This document shows, one piece after another, positions 16,122 to 24,013 of a stretch of 64,000 nt of DNA. Source of the stretch: Verrucomicrobiota bacterium (GTDB taxonomy: Bacteria > Verrucomicrobiota > Verrucomicrobiia > Limisphaerales > VHCN01); the NCBI GenBank assembly GCA_016871675.1, contig VHCN01000003.1, positions 1 through 64,000 of the forward strand, read 5' to 3'. The notes under the pieces are model-generated. The model did no database searches. It was not told the origin of the DNA and saw only the letters and a program-made list of their open reading frames with translations. Position numbers and translations under genes: made by a program. The stretch's first letter is position 1. Each line of letters opens with the position of its first letter.

Positions 16122-17665
16122 AGTCACGACCGCCACCATTCCGCACCCGCGCGCTCCTGGTTGCGGCCGGGCTGGCTTTTGCGCTTGGTGCTACGGCGCC
16201 GGCGCAGGTCCCGGCGCCCGTTCGGTGCGGTTTTCTCTTCATCGTGGACACTTCATCCGCGATGTCGCGGCTGAGCGATTCCGCGCAACTGACCCTCGCC
16301 TCGCTCGTCGCCTCCGGCTTGCACGGCGAAATGCGGCCGGGCGAGGAGTTCACCGTGTGGACCTTCAACGAGGACCTGAACGCCCGCGGGTTGCCCGTGA
16401 TCACGTGGTCACCGGAGAACAGCGGCAGCGTCGCGGCCCGCGCGGCCCAGCACTTGAAGTCGCAGAAGTTCCGACGGGCCTCGCGCATGGACCGCCTCGT
16501 GCCCGAGGTGCTCGCGGCGATGCGCGCCACGGAGCTGCTCGTCGCCGTCATCATCTCCGATGGCGAACAGGTCGTCGTCGGGACGCCGTTCGACCGCAAG
16601 ATCAACGTGACCTACGGGACGCGCGCGGAGGAAATGCGCCGGGTGAAGAAACCGTTTGTGACGGCGCTCGCGGCGCGGCGCGGGCAGATCGTGGACTTCG
16701 CGGTGACGCTCGGCGACGAACCCATCGAGCTGTCCGGATTTCGGCAGGTGCTCGCGAAGGCCGGCGCCCCCGGGAGCGAACTCGCGCCGTTCGCGCCGCC
16801 CACGTCCGTGCCGGTGTTGATGAAGCCCGGCGCCGCGCCCGTCGCGGCGACCAATGTTCTCTCGGTGCCTTCCCCGACGAATCGACCGTCTGCGGCTGTC
16901 GTGGCCAGTGCGCCGCCGCCCGCGCCCGCCAAGACGGCGCCCGCCGTTCAGGCGCCGAGTCCCGTGCCCGCAGTCGCCACTCCATCCCCGGCGCCTGCGA
17001 AGGCAGTCGAGCCGCCGAAACGCGAACCGCCGCCGCCCGCGGTCGCGCCGAACGAAACGCCGCCGCCTCCCGCACCGCCGAAGGAAACCAAGTCCGTGGC
17101 GGCGGCCCCGCCTGCTGCGAATCCGATCCCGCCGCCCATCCCGCCATCTGCGGCGGCCAAGGTGCAGCCCGTTGCCGAACCGACGGTGAAGTCCGCGCCT
17201 CCTGAGACTCCGGCGACTGCGAGCAAGGCACCCACAGCCACGTCTCCGGCTCCGCCGCGTGTGACAAATCCCGCGCCCGAACCCGTGCAGCCTGCCACCA
17301 GTCGTCCGGTGCTGATCACAAACCTCCCGCCGGTCGCAGCGACGAAGTCCGCTGAAGTGAATCCGTCGGCCCCGCCGAAGGTCGTTGCCGCCAATCCACC
17401 CGTGACTTCATCGTCTCAGGTGATCGAGGCTCCCTCGAACCCGCCCTCATCTGCGCCTGCGCAACCAACCGCCGCGGTCGTCACGCCGCACGTAGCCGTC
17501 GCGACGCCGGCTTCGAGGCGCGGAAACTCGTGGCTGCTCGCCGCGGGATCCGTCGCGCTGCTGGTTGCGGGATTCTGGGTCATCCTTCCGTGGTTTCGTC
17601 GACCCGAGCCCGAGCGGGCCACGAGCCTCATCTCGCGGTCGATGGATGACCAACGCCGGAAGTGA
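16118..17665 (+). CDS. Exported vWA-domain protein with long Pro/Ala/Thr-rich linker and C-terminal membrane anchor
   Basis: 515 aa, GTG start. Signal-like segment ALLVAAGLAFALGATAPAQ. A vWA-type domain at about 30-215 has LFIVDTSSAMSRLSD, where D-T-S-S-A gives a MIDAS-like DxSxS start, and VAVIISDGEQVVVGTPFD. Residues about 235-465 are a low-complexity linker of Pro, Ala and Thr. Near the C-terminus SWLLAAGSVALLVAGFWVIL is a membrane helix followed by a short Arg/Asp tail. It is probably a periplasmic or surface adhesion/scaffold protein. The linker's composition inflates spurious ORFs in other frames. Confidence 0.68.
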   Translation: MKSRPPPFRTRALLVAAGLAFALGATAPAQVPAPVRCGFLFIVDTSSAMSRLSDSAQLTLASLVASGLHGEMRPGEEFTVWTFNEDLNARGLPVITWSPENSGSVAARAAQHLKSQKFRRASRMDRLVPEVLAAMRATELLVAVIISDGEQVVVGTPFDRKINVTYGTRAEEMRRVKKPFVTALAARRGQIVDFAVTLGDEPIELSGFRQVLAKAGAPGSELAPFAPPTSVPVLMKPGAAPVAATNVLSVPSPTNRPSAAVVASAPPPAPAKTAPAVQAPSPVPAVATPSPAPAKAVEPPKREPPPPAVAPNETPPPPAPPKETKSVAAAPPAANPIPPPIPPSAAAKVQPVAEPTVKSAPPETPATASKAPTATSPAPPRVTNPAPEPVQPATSRPVLITNLPPVAATKSAEVNPSAPPKVVAANPPVTSSSQVIEAPSNPPSSAPAQPTAAVVTPHVAVATPASRRGNSWLLAAGSVALLVAGFWVILPWFRRPEPERATSLISRSMDDQRRK

Positions 17666-17723
17666 CGGCGTGGTGGCGTTTGCGGCCATCGTTGCAAACC
17701 GCCGATCGTCCCCGGCGTGCCCT

Positions 17724-19328
17724 TCACTGAATCTTCATCCAAACCGTCTTCAAGTGCGCGGGCAGCCCCCGCGTGATTGGGAAGTCGGGCGGTTGCGGCG
17801 CGTAGTGTTCACTGACGATGCTGCGCCGCGCGCGGGCGACCGCGCCGCGGACGGCTCCGAGGAATCCCTCCGGCGCGAGCGAGGCGGCATTCGTGGATGC
17901 GAAGAGCACGCCGCCGGGCGCGAGCAGCGGCAGCGCGAGGGTCACCAGCGACGCGTAGTCTTGCTTCGCCGCGAAAACTCCCGCGGACTTCGAACGTGAG
18001 AAGGTCGGCGGGTCGAGCAGCACCACGTCGAACGCGCGGCCCTTTTTCGCCAGCCGTCGCATCCAGTCGAAGCAATCGCCGTGCAGGAATTCGTGCGCCG
18101 ACGCGTCGAGCCCGTTCAGCGCGAAGTTGCGTCGTCCCCACTCGAGATATTTTTTCGACAGGTCCACGCTCGTCACGCGGGCGCCGCCCGTCGCAGCGGA
18201 GGCCGAGAAGGCGCACGTGTAGGCGAAAGTGTTGAGCACGCGGCGCGCGGTGGAGCCGGCCCCGATGTCGAAGCCCGCCGCGATGTGGCCGGTCTGCAAG
18301 CGGCGGCGGTTGTCGCGCTGGTCGAGGAAAAGGCCGGGGGAATACCCCTCGATGAAACTCAGCCCGAAGCGCAGGCCGTTCTCGCGAACGTCGAAGATTT
18401 CCGCCGCGGCGTCGCCGGCGACCCATTGCGGCGCGGCGTCGGCCGGCGTGGCGACCTTTTTCAGCAACCGTTTGTGATACGCCCCTCGCGCGCCCGTCTC
18501 GCGCAACAACAGGTGAAGGCGCGCCCGCCGGTCCGGCTCAAGCGGGCCCTCCGAAGCGGAGACGAGGAAGTCGCCGAGCTTGTCCACGAACCAGCCTGTG
18601 AACCCGTCGCTCGCGCCGTGAATCAGCCGGAACGCATCGGTTTCCCGCACATCGCACACGGCGGACCTGAGCGCGAGGTGGGGGGCAGACTTGAAATCCG
18701 CCTCCGCGCGAAAGGTCACTGTCTCGCCGCTCGACGGGTGCGCGAAGGCAATGGACTCCGCGTGCAGGCAGACCCGGTGCGCGGCCGTGCCTCCGTGCGA
18801 TTCGTCACCGAGAATAGGAAATCCCGCGTCCGCCGCGTGGATGCGAACTTGATGCGTGCGGCCGGTCCCCGGCTGGGCCTCGATGAGCGTGGTTTCGGCA
18901 CGACGCTGGACGACGCGGAACGAAGTCTCGGCAAGGGCGTCTCCCGGGCGCGCCGGCCGGGATACGTGGCGGTTGCCGTCCTTCACGACGCAGGACTTGA
19001 CGACGACCGAATCGCGCAACGGCGGCCGGTCCGTGAGAAGGAGATATTTTTTGGCGACCTCGCGCCGCTCGAATTGACGGGTGAGGGATTGGTTCGCGAG
19101 GGGCGACTTGCCGAAGACCATCACGCCGGAAGTGTCCTTGTCGAGGCGATGGATGATGGCGAGCGAAGCCCAGCGCGGTTCGCGCGCGCGGAGCCAGTCG
19201 TAGATGCCCTCGCCGGCGAAGGGTGAGGGCGCGTGAGTGTTCCAACCGGCGGGCTTGTGGACGACGAGGAGGTGGTCGTCTTCGTGAAGGACACAGGCCT
19301 GAAACAGGCCGGCGGGAGGGGACTTCAC
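17724..19328 (-). CDS. Fused RluA-family pseudouridine synthase and RlmI/RlmK-like SAM methyltransferase
   Basis: 534 aa, GTG at 19328 overlapping the GspB-like stop (GTGA). Residues 10-210 are an RluA-type synthase: DDHLLVVHKPAG, catalytic HRLDKDTSG with Asp63, and GTGRTHQVRIHAADAGFPIL. There is no S4 domain in front. Residues about 230-534 form a class I methyltransferase: ENGLRFGLSFIEGYSPGLFL, LDQRDNR, NTFAYTCAFSASAATGGA with the SAM loop, VDLSKKYLEWG, and the catalytic LDPPTFSRSKS (439-449). RlmI-type proteins normally carry an N-terminal PUA domain; here a pseudouridine synthase stands in its place. It likely performs two RNA modifications; targets are unknown. Confidence 0.88.
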   Translation of the reverse strand: MKSPPAGLFQACVLHEDDHLLVVHKPAGWNTHAPSPFAGEGIYDWLRAREPRWASLAIIHRLDKDTSGVMVFGKSPLANQSLTRQFERREVAKKYLLLTDRPPLRDSVVVKSCVVKDGNRHVSRPARPGDALAETSFRVVQRRAETTLIEAQPGTGRTHQVRIHAADAGFPILGDESHGGTAAHRVCLHAESIAFAHPSSGETVTFRAEADFKSAPHLALRSAVCDVRETDAFRLIHGASDGFTGWFVDKLGDFLVSASEGPLEPDRRARLHLLLRETGARGAYHKRLLKKVATPADAAPQWVAGDAAAEIFDVRENGLRFGLSFIEGYSPGLFLDQRDNRRRLQTGHIAAGFDIGAGSTARRVLNTFAYTCAFSASAATGGARVTSVDLSKKYLEWGRRNFALNGLDASAHEFLHGDCFDWMRRLAKKGRAFDVVLLDPPTFSRSKSAGVFAAKQDYASLVTLALPLLAPGGVLFASTNAASLAPEGFLGAVRGAVARARRSIVSEHYAPQPPDFPITRGLPAHLKTVWMKIQ

Positions 19329-20146
19329 CGCAGTATCCAGAGTTCGTGGACGCGGCCGTGAAACTCGAACACGACGCTGGAACGCTCGATGCGCACAATA
19401 CGCGCATCGTCAATGACGTCGCCAACCGTGACGTTGCGATTGTTGATGAGCGCGAAGGGATTGACCGCGCGGTGGATGATGCCCTGCACCCGGAGACGCG
19501 GGAACGGCATCTGAACGGCCACGGTGTTTGTGACGGATGGAACGGTCGGCGGCACCACGACGACCGGCGGGTTCGTGGTTCCGGGTGGGGCAAAGAGAGT
19601 GGCCGCGGCGGGCGAAGTGGGCGGTGTCGGCGGAGTCGGCAGTGCCGGGGAATTGGTCGTGGTCGCGGCGATTTCAGGTGGCGCGTTTGTCGGCGCCTTG
19701 ACGACGAGCGGCGGCGCGGGTTCGTTGGTCTTCGCGGGAGGATCGGTGGTGACCAAGACGGGCGGGGCGACGATCGGATTGGCCGTCGCCGGGGTCGCGG
19801 CGACCGGGGCCGCGGCGACTGTGGTCGTGTTGGTGTCCGCCGCCACCTTGCCTGCCTGCCTGGCCGCGTGTTGGCCGCGTGCGGACCGTTTGCCGGACGA
19901 CTTGTTTTCGATTTCCGATTCGTCGAGCTGGTTTTCGGACCACTTGTAGTAGAGGAGTCCGGCGCCGCCGAGCAGGAGCAGTGCGACGATGGCGCGAAGC
20001 AACGGCGCGACAGGGCGGGAGAAGAACGTGCGGGGCGGCGGTTGCAGCCCGTCGGTGGGCTTGAGGCCCTCGTCGGGAATGCGCGGGGCGCGCTGGCTGC
20101 GCTGCGCCTGGCCCGCCCGCTTGAGGGCATCGTTGATCAGGCTCAT
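19325..20146 (-). CDS. GspB-like inner-membrane protein
   Basis: 273 aa, ATG at 20146. N-terminal cytosolic 50 residues (SLINDALKRAGQAQRSQRAP), then a membrane helix APLLRAIVALLLLGGAGLLY. A long Ala/Pro/Thr linker follows, and a C-terminal GspB-type domain: LRVQGIIHRAVNPFALINNR, NVTVGDVI and HELWILR. GspB/ExeB helps the type II secretion ATPase-linked protein GspA/ExeA pass and assemble the secretin in peptidoglycan. It overlaps the GspA-like gene by ATGA (20143-20146) and the RluA fusion by GTGA. No other secretion genes are here, so the pair may serve another assembly. Confidence 0.75.
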   Translation of the reverse strand: MSLINDALKRAGQAQRSQRAPRIPDEGLKPTDGLQPPPRTFFSRPVAPLLRAIVALLLLGGAGLLYYKWSENQLDESEIENKSSGKRSARGQHAARQAGKVAADTNTTTVAAAPVAATPATANPIVAPPVLVTTDPPAKTNEPAPPLVVKAPTNAPPEIAATTTNSPALPTPPTPPTSPAAATLFAPPGTTNPPVVVVPPTVPSVTNTVAVQMPFPRLRVQGIIHRAVNPFALINNRNVTVGDVIDDARIVRIERSSVVFEFHGRVHELWILR

Positions 20147-20958
20147 GTGTTGACGTTTCCTTCGAGTTCGCGGATCGCCCGGCCGATCATGCGGAAGTCG
20201 ATGCGCTCACGCTGTAGAACATACCCGCAAAGCAGCGCCTTGTCACAAACGGTGTTGATGAGGCGCGGGACGCCCTTGCTGTATCGGTGGACTCGCCACA
20301 ACGCGGGGCCGGTGAACTCCGGCGTGCCGTTCGCGCCGCAGGATTCGAGCCGGTGGTGGATGTAACGGCCGGTCTCCGCCGGCGAGAGCGGCCGGAGATG
20401 GAAGCGCACACTGATCCGCTGCCGAAGCTGGCGGAGGTTGTGCTGGTTGAGGCGATCGCGCAACTCAGTCTGCCCGAGCAACACGATTTGAAGCAGCTTG
20501 CGGTCGTCGGTCTCCAGATTGGAGAGCAGGCGGATTTGCTCGAGCAACTCGTCCGTAAGTGCCTGCGCCTCGTCGATGATGAGCACGGCGTCGTTGCCCT
20601 TGACAGCTTGGTCGAGAAGAAAGCGGTTGATGGCGTCCATCGTCTCGAGCCGGTCGAGTCCCTTGACTGGCAGGCCGAACTCCATCGCGATGGCCTTGAT
20701 GAGCTGGTCGGGGCTGAGGATGGGATTGAGGATGAGCGCGCTGGCGACCCGCGGCCCGAGTTGCTCCATCATTGCGCGGCAAATGGTGGTCTTGCCCGCG
20801 CCGACCTCGCCGGTGAGCTGGACAAACCCCTTGCGCTCGCGAATGCCAAACAGGAGGTGGTTGAATGCCTCGCGATGTTTCGCGCTGTAGAAGAGCAGGC
20901 GCGGATTTGGATTGATGTCGAACGGGGGCTCGCGCAGCCCGTAAAAGTCCAAATACAC
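20143..20958 (-). CDS. ExeA/GspA-like AAA+ ATPase
   Basis: 271 aa, GTG at 20958. FYGLREPPFDINPNPRLLFY is the ExeA-type N-terminus. Walker A GEVGAGKTTICRAM, Walker B AVLIIDEAQAL, sensor IVLLGQTELRDRL and the arginine-finger region RQRISVRFHLRPLSPAET follow. It lacks the C-terminal peptidoglycan-binding domain of full ExeA. In type II secretion these ATPases aid secretin insertion. First gene of a three-gene unit with the GspB-like protein and the RNA-modification fusion, overlapping by 4 bp each. Confidence 0.85.
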   Translation of the reverse strand: MYLDFYGLREPPFDINPNPRLLFYSAKHREAFNHLLFGIRERKGFVQLTGEVGAGKTTICRAMMEQLGPRVASALILNPILSPDQLIKAIAMEFGLPVKGLDRLETMDAINRFLLDQAVKGNDAVLIIDEAQALTDELLEQIRLLSNLETDDRKLLQIVLLGQTELRDRLNQHNLRQLRQRISVRFHLRPLSPAETGRYIHHRLESCGANGTPEFTGPALWRVHRYSKGVPRLINTVCDKALLCGYVLQRERIDFRMIGRAIRELEGNVNT

Positions 20959-21008
20959 GACGGGCGCATGCTACCCCAATGCGATGGGGAGAAAAGGAGA
21001 ATTCCCTG

Positions 21009-21020
21009 CCCGGCGCCGGG
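21009..21020. repeat. 12-nt perfect palindrome between sulfatase and gspA-like genes
   Basis: CCCGGCGCCGGG at 21009-21020, followed by a second GC-rich partial repeat (CGCCGGCG). It lies just after the sulfatase stop (21033, minus strand) in a 74-bp gap. It could form a stem but has no T-tract. Small GC-rich intergenic repeats of this kind are frequent in such genomes. No function can be shown. Confidence 0.35.
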
Positions 21021-21032
21021 ACGCCGGCGCAC

Positions 21033-22592
21033 CTACTTCGCTCGCGTCCCGACGGGAGGCAGGTGGTCGGCCATCTTCGCGCCGGTGCGGCGGAGTTCGG
21101 CGAGCGTCGCGTCGCGGAGTTGCCGGAGTGTGTCCGCGTTCTTCATGCCGTGCGCGAGGTTTGTGAGTTCGGCGGGGTCGGCTTGCAGGTCGTAAAGCTC
21201 CTCGGTCTCGCCGGCGATGAGCGGGCGGATGTATTTGTGCCGGCCTTGGACGAGCATCAAATACCATGGCACGCCGTTTTGATAGAGGTGTGCGGCGTCG
21301 GTCGGCACGCGCGCGGTATCCTCGCCGAAGAAGTGCGTCGTGTAGGGCATGAGCACCGGGTGCGGCCATGGCGCGTCGGGATTCTTGAGAAGCGGCGTGA
21401 GGTCGTGCCCGTGCACCGGCCACGGCAGCGGCTGCTTCGCGAAGCTGAAAAACGTGGGCACGAGGTCCACGCCGCCGACGGGCGTGCGGCAGACTTTGCC
21501 CTCGGGAATCGTGCCGGGCATCGAGACGATGAACGGCGGGCGCAGGTTGTCGTCGTAGGGCGCGAGCTTGTGCCGGAAGCCGTGCTGTCCCCAGGCGAAT
21601 CCCTGGTCCGCGGTGAACACCACGAGCGTGTTCTTCAACTGCCCCGACTTCTCAAGCGCGCCGAGCACGCGGCCGATGCCCTCGTCGAGCGAGCGCACGG
21701 CCTGGTTGTATTGGCGCGTCCAGTCCGACAGCGTGCGGCCCTCGGCCACCCTCTTGTCGTCGCCGACTTCCTTGCCCTTCGCCTCGCGGCGCAGCACCGG
21801 TTCGCCGTTCGCGCCCTTTTCCCACGTGTTGACCTTTTGCATCCATTCGGGCTTGCCCGGGCGCGGCGCGTAAATGTCCTGCGGTGTCGCAACCTTCGCG
21901 GCGGGATAATCCTGCTTGTGGCGGTCGGCCGGCTGATACGGGCTGTGGACGCCACCGTAGCAGAGCCAGAGATACCACGGCTTGTTCAACGGCCGGTGCT
22001 GTCCGCGAATGAATTCGATCGCCCAGTCGGTGTAGTTGTCCGTCGAGTAGCCCTTGACCGCCTTCGTCTCCGTTCCGTTGAACGTGATGAGCTGGTCGTA
22101 ATAGTAGTTGCCCGCGTTGTCGGGATACTTCGGCCGGTTCCACACGCGCTGCCAGTCCCACTCACGGCCGAAGCCGTCATCGGTGCCCGTGTGCCACTTG
22201 CCGATCTGGCCGGTGAAGTAGCCCGCCTTGCGAAACACCGACGGCCACATCCGGCACTCCTTCGCATCGTAAACGCTGCCCGGATACTTCCCCTCCATCC
22301 GCATCGACTTCACGCCGTATTGGTGGAAGCCCGTGAGCAGCGTCGCCCTCGAAGGCATGCACCACGTGCCGATGTAGGCGTGCGTGAAGCGCACCCCGCG
22401 CGCGGCGAGGTTGTCCATGTTCGGCGTCTTCACGTAAGGATCCGCGCCCTCGTAACAACTCACCGAGCGATACGAGTGATCGTCGGTGTAGATGAAGAGG
22501 ATGTTCGGCGGCGAAGCCGCGGCGGCCGGGTTGGCCGTGACCAAGGCGGCCGCGAGCGCGAGGGTTCGCAAGACCGCGAGGGCTGATTTCAT
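21033..22592 (-). CDS. Secreted sulfatase with canonical C-M-P-S-R-A motif
   Basis: 519 aa, ATG at 22592. Signal peptide MKSALAVLRTLALAAALVTA, then PPNILFIYTDDHS with the metal Asp pair (D37, D38). The formylglycine motif is CMPSRATLLTG (C78), with the Arg intact. GKWHTGTDDG and FTADQGFAWGQHG supply other active-site blocks, and the tail YKYIRPLIAGETEELYDLQADP is family-typical. It needs modification of C78 to formylglycine; no modifying enzyme gene lies in the window. It stands alone, divergent from nothing obvious, 82 bp after the HlyD-like gene. Substrate unknown; the glycan or aryl sulfate is probably external. Confidence 0.92.
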   Translation of the reverse strand: MKSALAVLRTLALAAALVTANPAAAASPPNILFIYTDDHSYRSVSCYEGADPYVKTPNMDNLAARGVRFTHAYIGTWCMPSRATLLTGFHQYGVKSMRMEGKYPGSVYDAKECRMWPSVFRKAGYFTGQIGKWHTGTDDGFGREWDWQRVWNRPKYPDNAGNYYYDQLITFNGTETKAVKGYSTDNYTDWAIEFIRGQHRPLNKPWYLWLCYGGVHSPYQPADRHKQDYPAAKVATPQDIYAPRPGKPEWMQKVNTWEKGANGEPVLRREAKGKEVGDDKRVAEGRTLSDWTRQYNQAVRSLDEGIGRVLGALEKSGQLKNTLVVFTADQGFAWGQHGFRHKLAPYDDNLRPPFIVSMPGTIPEGKVCRTPVGGVDLVPTFFSFAKQPLPWPVHGHDLTPLLKNPDAPWPHPVLMPYTTHFFGEDTARVPTDAAHLYQNGVPWYLMLVQGRHKYIRPLIAGETEELYDLQADPAELTNLAHGMKNADTLRQLRDATLAELRRTGAKMADHLPPVGTRAK

Positions 22593-22673
22593 GCGGCCTC
22601 GTCTAGCACATCCGCCGCGGAGAAGGGAGAAACAAACTGCGTCAGTTGTGAGGCATGCTCCCTGATTGTCCCA

Positions 22674-23888
22674 CTACTGACCGGGCGCGGCAGACTTCTC
22701 GGTCGTGTTCGTGGCCGGGTTGTCCGCCGGCGGCACGCCCAGGAAGTCCACCTTCGCGCTCAACTCCGGCGTGAGGAAGCGATCGGGCCGCAGCACCTGC
22801 ACCTTGATTTGCAGCGTGCCCTTCTGCCGCGACGCCTCGGGCGCGATCTCCGCGACAAAGCCGTCGTAGCCCCTGTCCGGATACGCCTCGGGAGTCACAC
22901 GGCACTTCTGCCTGAGGAAAACTTTCGCGAGATCGGATTCGTTGAGATCAATCTCCACCTGCAAATCCGACGGGTCGGCAAGCGCCACGAGCGCCGTGCT
23001 CGGGCCGCGTCCGCCGCCGAAACTCTGCGGCACCACCAACTCGTCCGGATCCACGAGTTTCTCAAGGACCACGCCGTCCACAGGCGAGCGGATGACCGTC
23101 CAGTCGAGGTAAAGCTGCGCCAGGCTGCGCGCGGTCGTGGCCTCATGCAGTGTGGCTCGGGCCGAGTCCAGCCGGGCACGCGCCTCGGTCGGCGCGAGTT
23201 TCGCGGAAGCGAGCGCAGCCTCGGCCTCCCGAATCGCCGCGCGCGCGGTCTCGAGGCGCAAACGGGTGTCATCCTCCAGTTGCTTGGTTTCCACCTTGTC
23301 GCGGAAGAGCTTGGTGGCGCGCTCGAAATCGAGCTCGGCCTTCGAGAGCGCCGCGCGCGCGGACGCCACCCGCGCATCGGCCTGGGCCAGCCGCGCCTCG
23401 CTGTCGGGCACGGCGACCTGCGCCGTGACGATGGCGGCGTCGGCGGTTTTCATACGCGCCTCGGCTTCGGCCACGCGGACCCTTTGCTCGGCGTCGTCGA
23501 GGCGCACAAGCACCTGTCCCTTCGTGACACGGTCGCCCTTCTTCACGCCAATCCACTTCACCACGCCCATGAACCGCGGCGAAAGTTCGATGCGTTCGCG
23601 CGGGATGATGTAGCCGCTCACGGTGAGGACGGAGCCTTCGACACGGCCCGGCGCTGGCGTGGCCGGGCGCGCTGCCGCGTTCGTCGAAGGCGTCGATCCG
23701 TTCGCGGTCTTTGTGGCGCCCGCGGGCTTGTTGCCAAGCCGGATGGAGTCGCGCGCGCGCGGCCACGCCAGTGCGGCGACCCCTACCACGATCGCGCCAA
23801 CGGCGAGGAAGATTCCCCAAAGCGCGCGCGTCGGGCGGGCCTTCTGCTCGCTCGCGATTTGCAGCGACTTGAGGCGATCAGGGTCCAT
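22674..23888 (-). CDS. HlyD-type periplasmic adaptor (membrane fusion protein)
   Basis: 404 aa from the ATG at 23888; the frame upstream is not family-like. One N-terminal membrane helix ALWGIFLAVGAIVVGVAALA, then a barrel-sandwich half with VSGYIIPRERIELSPRFMGV and KGDRVTKGQVLVRLDDAEQR. A long alpha-helical hairpin rich in Ala/Glu/Arg (about 140-265) follows, then the second half IRSPVDGVVLEKLVDPDELV. These proteins bridge an inner-membrane pump and an outer-membrane channel. No ABC or RND pump, nor TolC-like gene, is nearby, so the partner lies elsewhere or is lost. Confidence 0.87.
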   Translation of the reverse strand: MDPDRLKSLQIASEQKARPTRALWGIFLAVGAIVVGVAALAWPRARDSIRLGNKPAGATKTANGSTPSTNAAARPATPAPGRVEGSVLTVSGYIIPRERIELSPRFMGVVKWIGVKKGDRVTKGQVLVRLDDAEQRVRVAEAEARMKTADAAIVTAQVAVPDSEARLAQADARVASARAALSKAELDFERATKLFRDKVETKQLEDDTRLRLETARAAIREAEAALASAKLAPTEARARLDSARATLHEATTARSLAQLYLDWTVIRSPVDGVVLEKLVDPDELVVPQSFGGGRGPSTALVALADPSDLQVEIDLNESDLAKVFLRQKCRVTPEAYPDRGYDGFVAEIAPEASRQKGTLQIKVQVLRPDRFLTPELSAKVDFLGVPPADNPATNTTEKSAAPGQ

Positions 23889-24013
23889 GTCAGGTCCGCG
23901 GCACGATGCGGCGGACCGGCGCGGGATGGAAGGACGAAACCGCGGCGCGCTCCGGTCGCGCCCGGGTGGGTTCGCGCTTGTCAGCCTCATCGCACCTTAC
24001 CACACTGCGCCGC

